NCBI GenBank assembly: GCA_951812645.1
Contig: CATOSM010000001.1
Coordinates: 1,529,560 to 1,593,559, forward strand
Source of the DNA: an uncultured Candidatus Nitrosopumilus sp.
Lineage (GTDB): Archaea > Thermoproteota > Nitrososphaeria > Nitrososphaerales > Nitrosopumilaceae
Length of the DNA: 64,000 nucleotides
Reading direction: 5' to 3'
Part shown: piece after piece, positions 1 through 8,744 of the stretch
Numbering within the stretch: position 1 is the stretch's first letter
Layout: every line of letters begins with the position of its first letter
Notes under the pieces: model-generated
Seen by the model: the letters and a program-made list of their open reading frames with translations, nothing else
Databases searched by the model: none
What the model was told of the DNA's origin: nothing
Made by a program: the position numbers and the translations under genes

Positions 1-53
1 GTTGAAGATTTATTCATTCAATCTTGGATAGAGACAATAATAAATTGAATTTA

Positions 54-476
54 CTATTGCAAAAATCTTGGAGCCTTTTTGAGAATATATGAAATTGATA
101 TTCTTCCAGGGCCAATCACAATTATCACCAGACATCCTGCCAAAAGCAGCAAGTCAAGCTCCACACCTCCTTTTCCTGTAAGGCTTTGTGCTCCCTTTAC
201 CATGAATATGGCACCAAGCATCACAATTGACAGCAACGATGCTGAAAGTCTTGTCAATCCCCCTATGATCAACAACACTCCAGGAACAAATTCTGCCAAT
301 GCTATTGGAAACTGCATTTCAGCAGGCAATCCCATGTTTGGAAGGTTTTCAGCAAATCCGGGGCCAAACTTTCCAAGAGAATGCATAATGAAGATCAGAC
401 CGATGGTGATACGTACGCCAAAGTGCGCAACGTCATGAAGTATTGTCTGTCGGATTACAGTTTCAGCCATTAACAA
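54..476 (-). CDS. DoxX family membrane protein
   Basis: The 140-aa product has four hydrophobic segments (roughly residues 18-34, 55-73, 80-97 and 107-125) and a conserved-looking N-terminal helix with the run IGLIFIMHSLGKFGPGF, typical of DoxX/SURF4-like small membrane proteins. DoxX members are linked to redox or thiosulfate:quinone chemistry, but the substrate cannot be told here. Length matches the family. A start at the third codon (second Met) is equally possible. It is divergent from the secreted peptide at 560. Family assignment is fairly sure, exact function is not. Confidence 0.8.
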   Translation of the reverse strand: MLMAETVIRQTILHDVAHFGVRITIGLIFIMHSLGKFGPGFAENLPNMGLPAEMQFPIALAEFVPGVLLIIGGLTRLSASLLSIVMLGAIFMVKGAQSLTGKGGVELDLLLLAGCLVIIVIGPGRISISYILKKAPRFLQ

Positions 477-559
477 GATAACTTGCAGTCATAAGATAAT
501 AGTGATTTGGGACAAGTGATGAACAAACCTTAAATTTTAAGACTGCCTAGTTACTTGGA

Positions 560-766
560 ATGAATAAAACAATGATGACTTTTGCCATGGCAATTGCTTT
601 GGCTGCAGTGTTTGCAATTGCATCACCTATGGATACGGCAACAGCTCAAACCTCTGATGCCATGCCTGATGGTGAAGGTGGAGAATACAGGGATGGAGAA
701 GGCAAGGAAGGAAAGTCATGTCCTAGTAAAGAAGGAAAGATGCAGAATACAGAACGACTGACATAA
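560..766 (+). CDS. Small secreted acidic peptide
   Basis: A 68-aa protein with a clear Sec signal: Lys near the N terminus, a hydrophobic stretch over residues 8-22 and a likely cleavage after the Ala-rich segment near residue 29 (ATAQ). The mature part is short, rich in Gly, Glu, Asp and Lys and has a single Cys. Small secreted peptides of this style are common in marine ammonia-oxidising archaea. No function recognised. It would act outside the membrane. Confidence 0.6.
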   Translation: MNKTMMTFAMAIALAAVFAIASPMDTATAQTSDAMPDGEGGEYRDGEGKEGKSCPSKEGKMQNTERLT

Positions 767-1424
767 TTCCTGCAAAAATTTTTGTACGCTTGTTTTTACC
801 AATAATGATTCATTCAAAGTTAAATTTTGCGGGAATGTGTTGAGAATTACCACCATTCACACCTAGCTACAAGACAGATATCATGATTTTTTTAAAAAAA
901 ATAACTGATTGTGCTTTTTTTACGACATTACACTAAAAGAAAAGAAATGAAGATGCAAGCGTTGTGTCATGCATAGGACGTATAATTTTGCAAGCATGAT
1001 ATCTCTGTCGGGAGAAATGATCCTCAAGATGACTTGAGGGACTTTCAAGAGAAACAGACTTCTTGTCGTGTTGCATCTTCATTTGTGAATACGAATAATT
1101 ACTTCATAACATGTTTGGTACATTTTACCTATGTACCAGTGCACAGTTGAATCAAAAGATCCATGTGTAATTTTTTTATTTAGTAAAATTTCCTTCCCTG
1201 TGGGATTCACATGATTTGACTAGTACTCCGTCATGATCCTGAATTGTACATCCACAGGAGAAGATTACGTGCATTCCACTGTGTAATAATTAAAAATGCA
1301 ATAAAAGATGCAAGACAATAATTTACAATGAAATGTTAGAACTATTTTTTCATCAATTCACTATATAGAAATCGAAAAGAGTATAGATAAAGAATAAAGA
1401 AAAATCAGGTCCTCAATTAGTCGG
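767..1424. other. Non-coding interval with one hairpin
   Basis: No convincing ORF on either strand. A perfect 7-bp stem with a 4-base loop (CCTCAAG-ATGA-CTTGAGG) lies at 1022-1039. The last 150 bases are very AT-rich and probably hold the pstB promoter. Nothing else recognised. Confidence 0.4.
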
Positions 1425-2252
1425 ATGTTAAAAAGAGAGGAAACCACTTCGGCATTTTATCCAGAAGAACAGATATACAAACATGAATTCAACAAGCCTG
1501 ACAAAGTCAGAACGGATTCTTTGTCAATCTCATTTGGCAGTAAAAAAATCCTATCAGACGTGTCACTCAATTTCAAAGAAAATAATGTCACTGCCATAAT
1601 GGGACCATCAGGATGCGGAAAGACTGTCTTGCTAAGATTGCTGAACAGAATGCATGATATCAACAAGAGTGCAAAAGTCTCAGGGAAGGTGTTTTTTGAC
1701 AGTGTAAACCTGTATTCTGATTCATTTGATCCGTATCATCATAGGCAAAAAATAGGCATGGTATTTCAAAAACCAAATCCGTTTCCGACCATGTCCATTT
1801 TTGACAATGTGGTGGCAGGACTGAAGCTGAACGGATTGAAAGACAAGCACAGCCTGAATAAAATTGCAGAAAGATCCCTCAAGATGGCGTATCTGTGGGA
1901 TGAGATAAAAGACAGGCTGAACATGCCTGCAACGGACCTTTCTGGCGGCCAGCAACAAAGGTTATGCATTGCACGTGCGCTTGCAGTCAAACCTGACGTA
2001 CTGCTAATGGATGAACCGACTTCCGCATTGGATCCTGTTTCTACTGTGATGGTCGAAGATGCCATCAGGGAATTAAAAAAGGACATGACGGTAATCATGG
2101 TTACACATAACTTGGAGCAGGCAAAACGAGTGGCAGATCATGTCGTATTCATGTATCTTGGAAAGGTGATAGAGTCTGGCGATGTCAGACAAATGTTTGA
2201 CAGTCCAAAGGAAGAACTGACAAGAAAGTATCTTTCAGGAATTTTCGGATAG
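1425..2252 (+). CDS. pstB: Phosphate ABC transporter ATPase PstB
   Basis: This is the cytoplasmic ATPase of the high-affinity PstSCAB phosphate importer. Visible motifs are Walker A GPSGCGKT (about residue 60), the Q-loop GMVFQKPNPFP (about 112), the signature LSGGQQQR (about 172), Walker B VLLMDEPTSALDP (about 192) and the switch histidine in VTHN. The length of 275 aa is slightly above the usual 250-260 because of a leader of about 25 residues. A start nearer the core domain is possible, though the ATG at 1425 is the only clear one. The pstSCA partners and PhoU are not in this window, which is unusual but seen in archaea with scattered pst genes. Confidence 0.93.
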   Translation: MLKREETTSAFYPEEQIYKHEFNKPDKVRTDSLSISFGSKKILSDVSLNFKENNVTAIMGPSGCGKTVLLRLLNRMHDINKSAKVSGKVFFDSVNLYSDSFDPYHHRQKIGMVFQKPNPFPTMSIFDNVVAGLKLNGLKDKHSLNKIAERSLKMAYLWDEIKDRLNMPATDLSGGQQQRLCIARALAVKPDVLLMDEPTSALDPVSTVMVEDAIRELKKDMTVIMVTHNLEQAKRVADHVVFMYLGKVIESGDVRQMFDSPKEELTRKYLSGIFG

Positions 2253-2543
2253 CCAAAAATCTTAGTTTTTTGAGTCTTCTGAATCATCCCCACAAGTGAT
2301 TATGTCAAATTTAATAAAAAAATAATCCAAGTTAATTATTCATCTGACTTTGATTGCAATTTGTACATAAAGTCTGACAGAATCAAGGTTTCTTCGTTGG
2401 GATGTTTGTATTTTATTTTTTCATTCATGGTCACCACATGTAAAACGCATATCATGAATCTGTTCTATATAGATTCCAAAAACTCAATTCATTATGTAGA
2501 ATCATTGCAATTCTGTTTTATTGAATTATAGAATACTCTGATC

Positions 2544-2702
2544 ATGGATGCCACAATCTTCCTTGAGCAGAATAATGTTTCATTTTCAAGAATGTTATTG
2601 TCAAAAGAGATGGCAGATATCATAAAACAGATTGTTCGAGAGTCATCTACGCCTATTTATCTAGATTGCAATAACGGGAAGAATTCCAAAGGAAGGATGT
2701 AG
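2544..2702 (+). CDS. Small hypothetical protein, 52 aa
   Basis: A 52-codon ORF starting ATG-GAT-GCC and ending TAG. It lies alone in the 600-base interval after pstB. It has a helical N-terminal half (LLSKEMADIIKQIVRE) and an Asn/Lys-rich tail. No domain recognised. Codon use is like its neighbours, so a real small gene is plausible but unproven. Confidence 0.4.
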   Translation: MDATIFLEQNNVSFSRMLLSKEMADIIKQIVRESSTPIYLDCNNGKNSKGRM

Positions 2703-2703
2703 C

Positions 2704-2757
2704 ATGGCTAAGAATCCAAAGTTCCAATGCAGTCCAAACTGTTGGTGCAAAAAATAA
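2704..2757 (+). CDS. 17-aa Cys-rich micropeptide (possible)
   Basis: Begins one base after the stop of the 52-aa ORF and reads MAKNPKFQCSPNCWCKK. Three cysteines in CxxxCxC spacing suggest a metal-binding micropeptide. Such CSPNCWC-type peptides resemble other tiny Cys-rich ORFs of this lineage, but at 17 codons chance cannot be excluded. Confidence 0.3.
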   Translation: MAKNPKFQCSPNCWCKK

Positions 2758-2851
2758 AAATCTGAAAAAGATGTTTTTGTCAATTAACACTTATTCTTTT
2801 TTTAATTTTACAATGTCAATGAGAATGAAAGAAGAGTCATAGTGTAACAAT

Positions 2852-3232
2852 TTACTTCTTCTTTGACCACCTTCTCATCCATTCAAGTAAACCCGTAACT
2901 GATTCAATTAATTCCTGTCCTTTTTGAGTCAGTTTGTACTCCACACGAGGAGGAACCTCTGCAAATGTCTGCCTTTCTAATATTCCTTCAGAAACTAGCT
3001 CAGACAGTCTTGTAGCCAACGTCTTGCTGCTGATTCCCTTGAGGAATTCTTTAAACTGTTTGTGCCTTACAGGGTCTGTTGTGCAACACAGTGGAAACAA
3101 AATCTCAAGTGTTGCCCTTTTTGTAATTAAATCTCTGATTTTGGCCGTCTCTTTCAAGAGTTGGGATGCATCATAACCAGTAAACTCACACCTGTTTTGA
3201 ATAACTGGTAGTTTTTTTCCTTTAGTTTCCAT
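2852..3232 (-). CDS. HxlR-type winged-helix regulator (arsenic locus)
   Basis: A 126-aa winged-helix protein: ATLEILFPLCC, then a short helix, then SSKTLATRLSELVSEGILERQ (recognition helix about residues 69-82) and the wing with PPRVEYKLTQKGQEL. This is the HxlR/DUF24 layout. An adjacent Cys pair (about residues 49-50) and Cys14 could sense arsenite or redox state. It diverges from arsM across 63 bases holding a perfect dyad at 3275-3289, so autoregulation and control of arsM-arsC are likely (inference). A shorter start downstream cannot be excluded. Confidence 0.8.
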   Translation of the reverse strand: METKGKKLPVIQNRCEFTGYDASQLLKETAKIRDLITKRATLEILFPLCCTTDPVRHKQFKEFLKGISSKTLATRLSELVSEGILERQTFAEVPPRVEYKLTQKGQELIESVTGLLEWMRRWSKKK

Positions 3233-3263
3233 AATGACACTAACTGTAATGGTTTGTACTTGA

Positions 3264-3289
3264 CAACTTTAATAGTTTACATAGTAAAC
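3264..3289 (+). promoter_or_regulatory. arsM promoter with dyad operator
   Basis: A perfect inverted repeat GTTTAC-ATA-GTAAAC occupies 3275-3289, just upstream of the arsM ATG at 3296. An AT-rich box CTTTAATA (3266-3273) sits at about the archaeal TATA distance for a leaderless arsM transcript. A repressor bound to the dyad would cover the transcription start. The likely ligand is the divergent HxlR-type protein. Confidence 0.55.
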
Positions 3290-3295
3290 CATGAC

Positions 3296-4060
3296 ATGGA
3301 AAATTCAATCAAAGAAGACATCAAAAAAAGATATTCCAAGATAGTAATGTCTGGAAACGATGATTGTTGTTGCATGCCCGGAGAGTGCAAAACTGGAGAT
3401 TCTCCAGCTGATGCGACCAAATTGATTGGTTATGATCAAAAGGATCTTGAATCGATTCCCCAAGAGGCAATTTTGGGGGTTGGCTGTGGCGCTCCAATTA
3501 ATCATGCGGATCTAAAGGAAGGGGAGATTGTCGTTGATCTGGGTTCAGGAGCTGGAATTGATATTTTCTTGGCCGCAAGAAAAGTGCTGGATTCAGGAAA
3601 GGCAATAGGAATTGACATGACAGACCAAATGTTAGAAAAAGCAAGAGAAAATGCTGCAAAGGGAAATTATTCCAATGTTGAATTCAAAAAGGGAGACATT
3701 GAAGAAAACATTCCGTTAAATCACAATTCTGTTGATGCCGTTATTAGTAATTGCGTCATTAATCTGACAACAAACAAAACAAACGCATTCAAGGAAGTGT
3801 TTCGAATTCTAAAGAACAATGGAAGGATGGTGATATCTGATTTGATTACAGATGTGGAATTGCCTCTAGGACAAGCAAATTCAGACCAATGGTGTGAATG
3901 CATTGATGGCGCCTTGACAAAAGAAAATTATCTCACATGTATGAGAGAAGCTGGATTTGAGAAAATCGAGGTATTAGAAGAGCGAAATTACATGCAAGGA
4001 GAGAAAATTGACAATAGAAAGATCACCAGTCTGGTAATCAAGGCGGTAAAGCAATCCTAA
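3296..4060 (+). CDS. arsM: Arsenite S-adenosylmethionine methyltransferase
   Basis: Transfers methyl groups from SAM to trivalent arsenic. The start at 3296 (MENSIKED) is preferred over an upstream TTG-type extension because it lies right after the operator. The Rossmann SAM motif [13 protein letters not shown] is at about residues 79-91, and [10 protein letters not shown] follows. Cysteines expected for As(III) binding are present: GVGCGAP, SNCVINL and WCECIDG. An extra N-terminal Cys cluster CCCMPGEC (about residues 24-31) is typical of archaeal and bacterial ArsM. It is followed 14 bases later by arsC, so the two form an arsenic detoxification operon. Confidence 0.93.
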   Translation: MENSIKEDIKKRYSKIVMSGNDDCCCMPGECKTGDSPADATKLIGYDQKDLESIPQEAILGVGCGAPINHADLKEGEIVVDLGSGAGIDIFLAARKVLDSGKAIGIDMTDQMLEKARENAAKGNYSNVEFKKGDIEENIPLNHNSVDAVISNCVINLTTNKTNAFKEVFRILKNNGRMVISDLITDVELPLGQANSDQWCECIDGALTKENYLTCMREAGFEKIEVLEERNYMQGEKIDNRKITSLVIKAVKQS

Positions 4061-4074
4061 TGCTATGAGAAATA

Positions 4075-4470
4075 ATGAAAAAAGTTCTTTTTGTTTGTGT
4101 TGAAAATGCGGGGCGAAGTCAGATGGCAGAAGCATTTTTTAGAAAATACCTACCATCAGGATTTGAGCCAATCAGTGCGGGGACAAAACCTGCTGAAAAA
4201 GTAAATCTGATTGTCATACAAGCAATGAAAGAGATTGGAATTGACATTGAAAAAAACTCTCCACAAAGCATCTCACAGCAAATGATAGATGAGGCTAAAA
4301 TTGCAGTCAACATGGGATGCATGGATGAGGAGGCATGTCCTGCATTGTTTCTAAGGGATGTAACAGATTGGCAAATACAAGATCCCAAGGGAAAATCAAT
4401 CAAAGAGGTAAGGGAAATTCGTAATCAGGTAGAGCAAAGAGTCAAAGAACTAGTTTCACAATTACAGTAA
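4075..4470 (+). CDS. arsC: Arsenate reductase, LMW phosphatase type
   Basis: A 131-aa low-molecular-weight phosphatase fold. The catalytic P-loop CVENAGRS (CX5R, Cys8-Arg14) is near the N terminus and the general-acid region reads VTDWQIQDPKG. Cys79 and Cys84 (MGCMDEEAC) are placed as the resolving pair of the thioredoxin-coupled ArsC class. It reduces As(V) to As(III), which ArsM then methylates. It lies 14 bases downstream of arsM. Confidence 0.9.
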   Translation: MKKVLFVCVENAGRSQMAEAFFRKYLPSGFEPISAGTKPAEKVNLIVIQAMKEIGIDIEKNSPQSISQQMIDEAKIAVNMGCMDEEACPALFLRDVTDWQIQDPKGKSIKEVREIRNQVEQRVKELVSQLQ

Positions 4471-4522
4471 TCTTGAATGCTTGATTCTTTGATAATTTTA
4501 TCAATTGCCAAAAGCCTATTTT

Positions 4523-5341
4523 TCATTTAGAGAAATTCTTTGCCCATCCGCGTTCCATTAACTTAATTTTGGATTCGGGTTTCACGCATGCTTCTGTGTC
4601 GTCAGCTGCCTTTATTGCCCCAACCAGATTGTTTGGACAGATGTAAGTATCAGGAGGATACCCCCACATCTCTGCAATTAACTTTTGAGAATCTTTTGGA
4701 GTGATGACGTCATAGTAATCAGATTCCATCGGAGGCAATACATGAGGACATGTTTTGGCAGGAGGATCGTCAAGATTTTGTGGATGATAAGTTATGTTTA
4801 CCAGAAAATGGCTCACTTCGCCTTTTAGCTCAAAATCAAATGTAATGAACTCAGAGTCTCTGACCGGTTCAATTCTTTCCCATCCCATGACTGGATTTTT
4901 GATTATGGTATTTCCATGCTCATCCGTGGTTTGATGAAACTCGTTTTTTATCGAATAAAACGTGCTATTGTCATACATTCCAGGCCAGAACAAATCATTT
5001 GGAAACTTCATGCTGATTGGCATAGGGATATTTTCTTTGGGCAGAAAAGTGACGGTCATAGTGCAACTTCCAAAGGTTGTCTCACTCAGATGAGGAGACT
5101 TTTCAGTCTTGAAGAAAAAGTGCTTTTCTCCAAACGGCGACAAAGAGTAACGTTCTATGTAATATCCGCCATCAAGAAGTTTCCTTTCATTTTCTGGAAG
5201 AGAATCAACATCCATCCAAAATATTGCCTCAGACTCTGGAATTAATGCAAAAGATCCTGTAACACCGGCAATTACTAAAAAAACCAAGAACTTCAATTGC
5301 TTTGGATAAAATATGTGAGATTCATAAGTACTTCTCCCCAT
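4523..5341 (-). CDS. Membrane-anchored extracellular protein, unknown
   Basis: From the ATG at 5341 (MGRSTYESH) the protein has about 272 aa: one hydrophobic segment (about residues 17-33, LKFLVFLVIAGVTGSFAL), then a long polar, likely extracellular domain. The C terminus has CVKPESKIKLMERGWA, a Cys-plus-ERGWA ending seen in other secreted thaumarchaeal proteins. The reading frame stays open up to 5449, but that extension runs through the iteron region and a perfect palindrome, so the later start is preferred. Function unknown. Confidence 0.7.
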   Translation of the reverse strand: MGRSTYESHIFYPKQLKFLVFLVIAGVTGSFALIPESEAIFWMDVDSLPENERKLLDGGYYIERYSLSPFGEKHFFFKTEKSPHLSETTFGSCTMTVTFLPKENIPMPISMKFPNDLFWPGMYDNSTFYSIKNEFHQTTDEHGNTIIKNPVMGWERIEPVRDSEFITFDFELKGEVSHFLVNITYHPQNLDDPPAKTCPHVLPPMESDYYDVITPKDSQKLIAEMWGYPPDTYICPNNLVGAIKAADDTEACVKPESKIKLMERGWAKNFSK

Positions 5342-5355
5342 TACTCTTGAGAGAT

Positions 5356-5371
5356 AGCACAAATTTGTGCT
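5356..5371. promoter_or_regulatory. 16-bp perfect palindrome upstream of 5341 start
   Basis: AGCACAAATTTGTGCT is fully self-complementary and lies 15-30 bases before the proposed ATG of the minus-strand membrane protein. It may be an operator or a boundary feature between chromosome and casposon. No known consensus matched with confidence. Confidence 0.45.
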
Positions 5372-5429
5372 GTATACTTGCAAAACAACCTGCACGATCA
5401 GAGGATTTTTCGATAGTTTCGACAAAATC

Positions 5430-5589
5430 ACCGAATTGATAGGCATCATAGATCAAACTATCGGAAAGTTTCGGAACATTTTACCGAATTGATAAATTAT
5501 CTCACCGAATTGATACCGAATTGAAAACTTGATGTCTCCGAATTGATATTTCATTTACCGAATTGATAGTTCACACCACCGAATTGATA
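5430..5589 (+). repeat. Iteron array, ACCGAATTGATA x7, about 21-bp pitch
   Basis: Direct repeats begin at 5430, 5483, 5504, 5515 (ACCGAATTGA only), 5537 (first base T), 5557 and 5578. From 5483 on, start-to-start distances are 21, 11, 22, 20 and 21, that is whole or half multiples of two helical turns. The 5430-5483 gap contains decayed CGGAA-type motifs. All copies have the same orientation, as in plasmid or viral replication iterons. The array lies just outside the last gene of the polymerase operon, so it may be a replication or transposition site of the casposon. Confidence 0.75.
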
Positions 5590-5631
5590 AAAAATATCAG
5601 AAAAGCAGTCGTTCAGACTGCCTTTCCAACA

Positions 5632-5976
5632 TCAGTACCTGTTTTCGATGCTGTCCTTTCTTTCATTTTTGTAATGGTTGTACAACCACAATCCTCCAAA
5701 GATTGCAATCGTCGCTACACAAAAAATCAAGAAGGTCTTCACAATTCCAGAGTTTCCAGCAATGTTCACTCCTTTCACATCTTTGAGATATTTTGCAAAC
5801 TCTTCAGGCCTTTCCTTAAACTGTACAAAATTCTTCATGCTGTTTGCACGATAGGTCCTAGGTTTCTTGTCAGGTCCCCTTTCTCTGCTGCGAGGTTTTT
5901 TTCCAGCTAAGATATTTTCAGAGTCATCATAACTTTCAGCTGCAATTGCAACAACTTTGTTTTCATACATCATCAT
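5632..5976 (-). CDS. Small single-pass membrane protein of the casposon
   Basis: A 114-aa protein with a basic middle (KKPRSRERGPDKKPRT, about residues 26-41) and one transmembrane helix near residues 79-98 (VKTFLIFCVATIAIFGGLWLY). It overlaps the end of the polymerase gene by 4 bases, so it is the last gene of the five-gene minus-strand operon. A basic DNA-binding segment next to a membrane anchor suggests tethering of replication to the membrane, but this is speculation. No family recognised. Confidence 0.6.
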   Translation of the reverse strand: MMMYENKVVAIAAESYDDSENILAGKKPRSRERGPDKKPRTYRANSMKNFVQFKERPEEFAKYLKDVKGVNIAGNSGIVKTFLIFCVATIAIFGGLWLYNHYKNERKDSIENRY

Positions 5977-8744
5977 ATTACATCACCTCCCCTGGACATG
6001 ATGCTGCCAGTAATGATTTTCTCGATTGTCTTTTTGTGGAGTTTCAACACTCCATCTGTTTTGCATCTAATCCTCTTCTGCAATGAGATTAGGTTGCTTC
6101 TGGATATTCCAAACTTGTGGGAATCTTTGGGTCTGATGTTCAGTATCTTCTCTTCTAGGTTGTCATAGACAGTGCAACTATCCGAGTCTTCAGAAATGCC
6201 TAGAACATTAGATGCATCAAGGTTTGCGACTTCCTTTCCGACATATTTTATCAGATTCCTGTCTATTTTCATGCGTAATCTGGGCAACAATCCTGTATCT
6301 CCGCCTGACTTTGTCTCCTTGTGGCCTACATAGCCCTCCAACATTTCGCTCAATGGTTTCCAGTAGAGAGATGCATCAGAGTCAGAATATTTTTCTCCAG
6401 TTGTATAATCTGTAAATCCGATATACTGGATGTATTCTCTGCTCTTTGCATCAAGATATGGCAAGGTAGGAATTACCACATTGCCATTATCATCTGCTTT
6501 GCATCCTGCACCAACCAATATCTTGTTGAATGGTCGTAGTTTGGAGAATCTCTTCAAGACGTTTGGTGTAGTGATACTCATCTTGGATACAGCATATTGA
6601 TTATCATACTTGTCAAGTATCTCTTGTTTTCTTTCAGGAGAGTAATGCATTGCAAGTATGTCATGCCACCATCTCTTTTCATCAACATCCAACAAATATC
6701 CAAAACCATGAGATGTGAATTTGTGAATATCAAATCTATTTTCTATGTTATCATGTTCAAACAAGGTGTATCTCTTGGATGAAATTCCAAAAAATAAGAC
6801 ATTCTCCAATAGTTTCCCGTCATCTGATTTTTCAATCTTCATAATCTGCACATTGTTTTCGTATGGGTTTAGTTTCTGGAAAAATTCCTGAATCTCTGTT
6901 GCATGTTTTGGTGACACCATGATGGAATCAGTATCCATGTAAGCAACGTATCCGTCTCTGTGTGATGTAACCAAACTTTCCGCTGCTGCCAAAACCAATC
7001 TCGCTGCTGCAGGCAGGAACACTCCAAGTATCGGATTGAAATGCTTTGCAGGAACTTCCTTTCTTGCTAGAACATTTGGGTTTGCAGAAAATGGCTCATC
7101 AATTCCGTAAACAGTTACTGGTTCGTTTTGCTTTTCAGATTCAGAGTTTACCTGAATGTGAATACCATAGGATGCAGTGTTTGCAATTATCTTGATGGTG
7201 TTCTGTATTGTGGTATGTATTTCAGAATCTAGAAATTGTTTCATCTTTAGTCTCTTCTCAATTAGTTGTCTGATGAAATTCTCTTCTCTAGGATTTACTG
7301 CAACTCCTTGAAAAACATCTATTTTTTCATCAGGAATATTTTGCTGTATTCCTACGGGATGAAACGTAATTGCTTTCTGAATTGTTGGAGTATGGCCAGT
7401 AAGCAACTTTGAGGCTATCAAATCCGATAGCGTGTACCACAAGCTTGTCCCATCTGTGCTTTTGAGGTAGTTTACGCCTATGTTCTGGGTCTTTTTGGAG
7501 CCATATGAACAACGGACAGGCACAATCATGGAGCCGTCTGGCACTACCTTGCATATCGTGGCAAGTTGCTTCCACGTATCTTTTTGAGAAATGTCCTGCA
7601 ACATTATCCCATCAAGGAACTTCTGGGTTTGCTGTGTGGTATCGGAGGTTTCTATTTTTTCTGCTATCAAAAATGAATACATTCCCATCAATGAAAACAA
7701 GGTTGGATAGGTGGAGGTACAATCAAGGTAGGTTGCTGGAACGGGAGTCTTTCTGATTCGAGTTTCGACTCTTCCGCCATAGTATGCACTCATCAAGTTT
7801 CCTAGAATCTCTTTTGGAAACTCTGGATTGTTCTCCAATAATGGCTTTATGTTTAGTTTCTCCAAGTAGAGTTTACTGATAGATGCAGGTGAATACAACT
7901 TGTTTGCGTTATTTGGTTTTACCAAGAATTTATTTTCCAACACAGAAATAATGTTACAATAGAGTCTGTGTACGGTTAATGATTTCTCCATATTGTTTCT
8001 GATTGCATCTTCTGTGATTCCTTTCTTGTTTTTGAAATTGGAAGCAACACCAAATGTCTTGGCAACCTTATCAATTCCATCAAATGATTCATTGCTCATT
8101 GCATATCCCAAAGTTTTCAAATCAAGAAAGTATCCCCTATACACCTTGTGAGTTGGAATGTTTTTCTTTTCACTCTTGGTTCTTAGCGGAGTTGCAAACT
8201 GTATGAATGCTGCATCACTGTTTATGCTCTTTATCTTGATTGCAGGGAGACGTGGAATACCATCAACTAGTTTTATCGAGAACGCATCTTGAATCTTTCT
8301 TGCGGTTCCCCACGATGTTGCAAGTCTTGACAACTCATATGGCAAGTCAAAACCTACACACTTTGCCCTTGCCTCATAGATATACGGATAAAATACCTTT
8401 GTAACAAATTCGGTCTTTGCCATCACTAGGACGATGCAGTTTTTCTGTTGCTGTATTTTCTCGGCAATCTGTCTTATCAATTCGATTTTTTTTGGGTTTA
8501 GATTCTCGTCATGGAATAAAACAATCTTGTACAATGAGTCATTAATCCAGATTCCACAGGAGCCAAAGGTCAAGGATTGCTGTTGGTCGGATGTTGTCTC
8601 TGTGGATGGGGTCAACATCATTCCGTTGTTGACATTCTCATTATGGGAATGATGTTGGATAGGCTTGTAGTTCCCTGTGTAACATCTGAGACTGATTGGC
8701 CCCGGCTGGGGTGAATTGATCGCGCCTATTTTGCCCATTTTCAT
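5973..8744 (-). CDS. polB: B-family DNA polymerase (casposon PolB)
   Basis: 923 aa. Palm motifs are in order: YYGGRVETR (about residue 316), motif A YLDCTSTYPTLF (about 338), motif B KIIANTASYGIH (about 538), motif C YMDTDSIMV (about 627) and a KRYTLF element (about 687). An exonuclease-like region upstream contains VGFDLPYEL and YFLDLKTLGYAM with candidate acidic residues. The long N-terminal 100 residues and the roughly 200-residue tail are unassigned; the tail ends in a possible DNA-binding region (FGISRSNLISLQKRI). Literature on family 1 casposons describes protein-primed polymerases; whether this one needs a terminal protein is not visible. It overlaps the HNH gene by 4 bases (ATGA), indicating translational coupling. 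Confidence 0.92.
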   Translation of the reverse strand: MKMGKIGAINSPQPGPISLRCYTGNYKPIQHHSHNENVNNGMMLTPSTETTSDQQQSLTFGSCGIWINDSLYKIVLFHDENLNPKKIELIRQIAEKIQQQKNCIVLVMAKTEFVTKVFYPYIYEARAKCVGFDLPYELSRLATSWGTARKIQDAFSIKLVDGIPRLPAIKIKSINSDAAFIQFATPLRTKSEKKNIPTHKVYRGYFLDLKTLGYAMSNESFDGIDKVAKTFGVASNFKNKKGITEDAIRNNMEKSLTVHRLYCNIISVLENKFLVKPNNANKLYSPASISKLYLEKLNIKPLLENNPEFPKEILGNLMSAYYGGRVETRIRKTPVPATYLDCTSTYPTLFSLMGMYSFLIAEKIETSDTTQQTQKFLDGIMLQDISQKDTWKQLATICKVVPDGSMIVPVRCSYGSKKTQNIGVNYLKSTDGTSLWYTLSDLIASKLLTGHTPTIQKAITFHPVGIQQNIPDEKIDVFQGVAVNPREENFIRQLIEKRLKMKQFLDSEIHTTIQNTIKIIANTASYGIHIQVNSESEKQNEPVTVYGIDEPFSANPNVLARKEVPAKHFNPILGVFLPAAARLVLAAAESLVTSHRDGYVAYMDTDSIMVSPKHATEIQEFFQKLNPYENNVQIMKIEKSDDGKLLENVLFFGISSKRYTLFEHDNIENRFDIHKFTSHGFGYLLDVDEKRWWHDILAMHYSPERKQEILDKYDNQYAVSKMSITTPNVLKRFSKLRPFNKILVGAGCKADDNGNVVIPTLPYLDAKSREYIQYIGFTDYTTGEKYSDSDASLYWKPLSEMLEGYVGHKETKSGGDTGLLPRLRMKIDRNLIKYVGKEVANLDASNVLGISEDSDSCTVYDNLEEKILNIRPKDSHKFGISRSNLISLQKRIRCKTDGVLKLHKKTIEKIITGSIMSRGGDVI

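Noticed and set aside
5430-5589. Iteron array as a CRISPR
   Set aside because: Units are 12 bp with spacers of about 9 bp; far too short for a CRISPR, and the pitch is helical.
7330-7575. Minus-strand ORF inside polB
   Set aside because: Alternative-frame shadow of the polymerase, which carries all catalytic motifs in its own frame.
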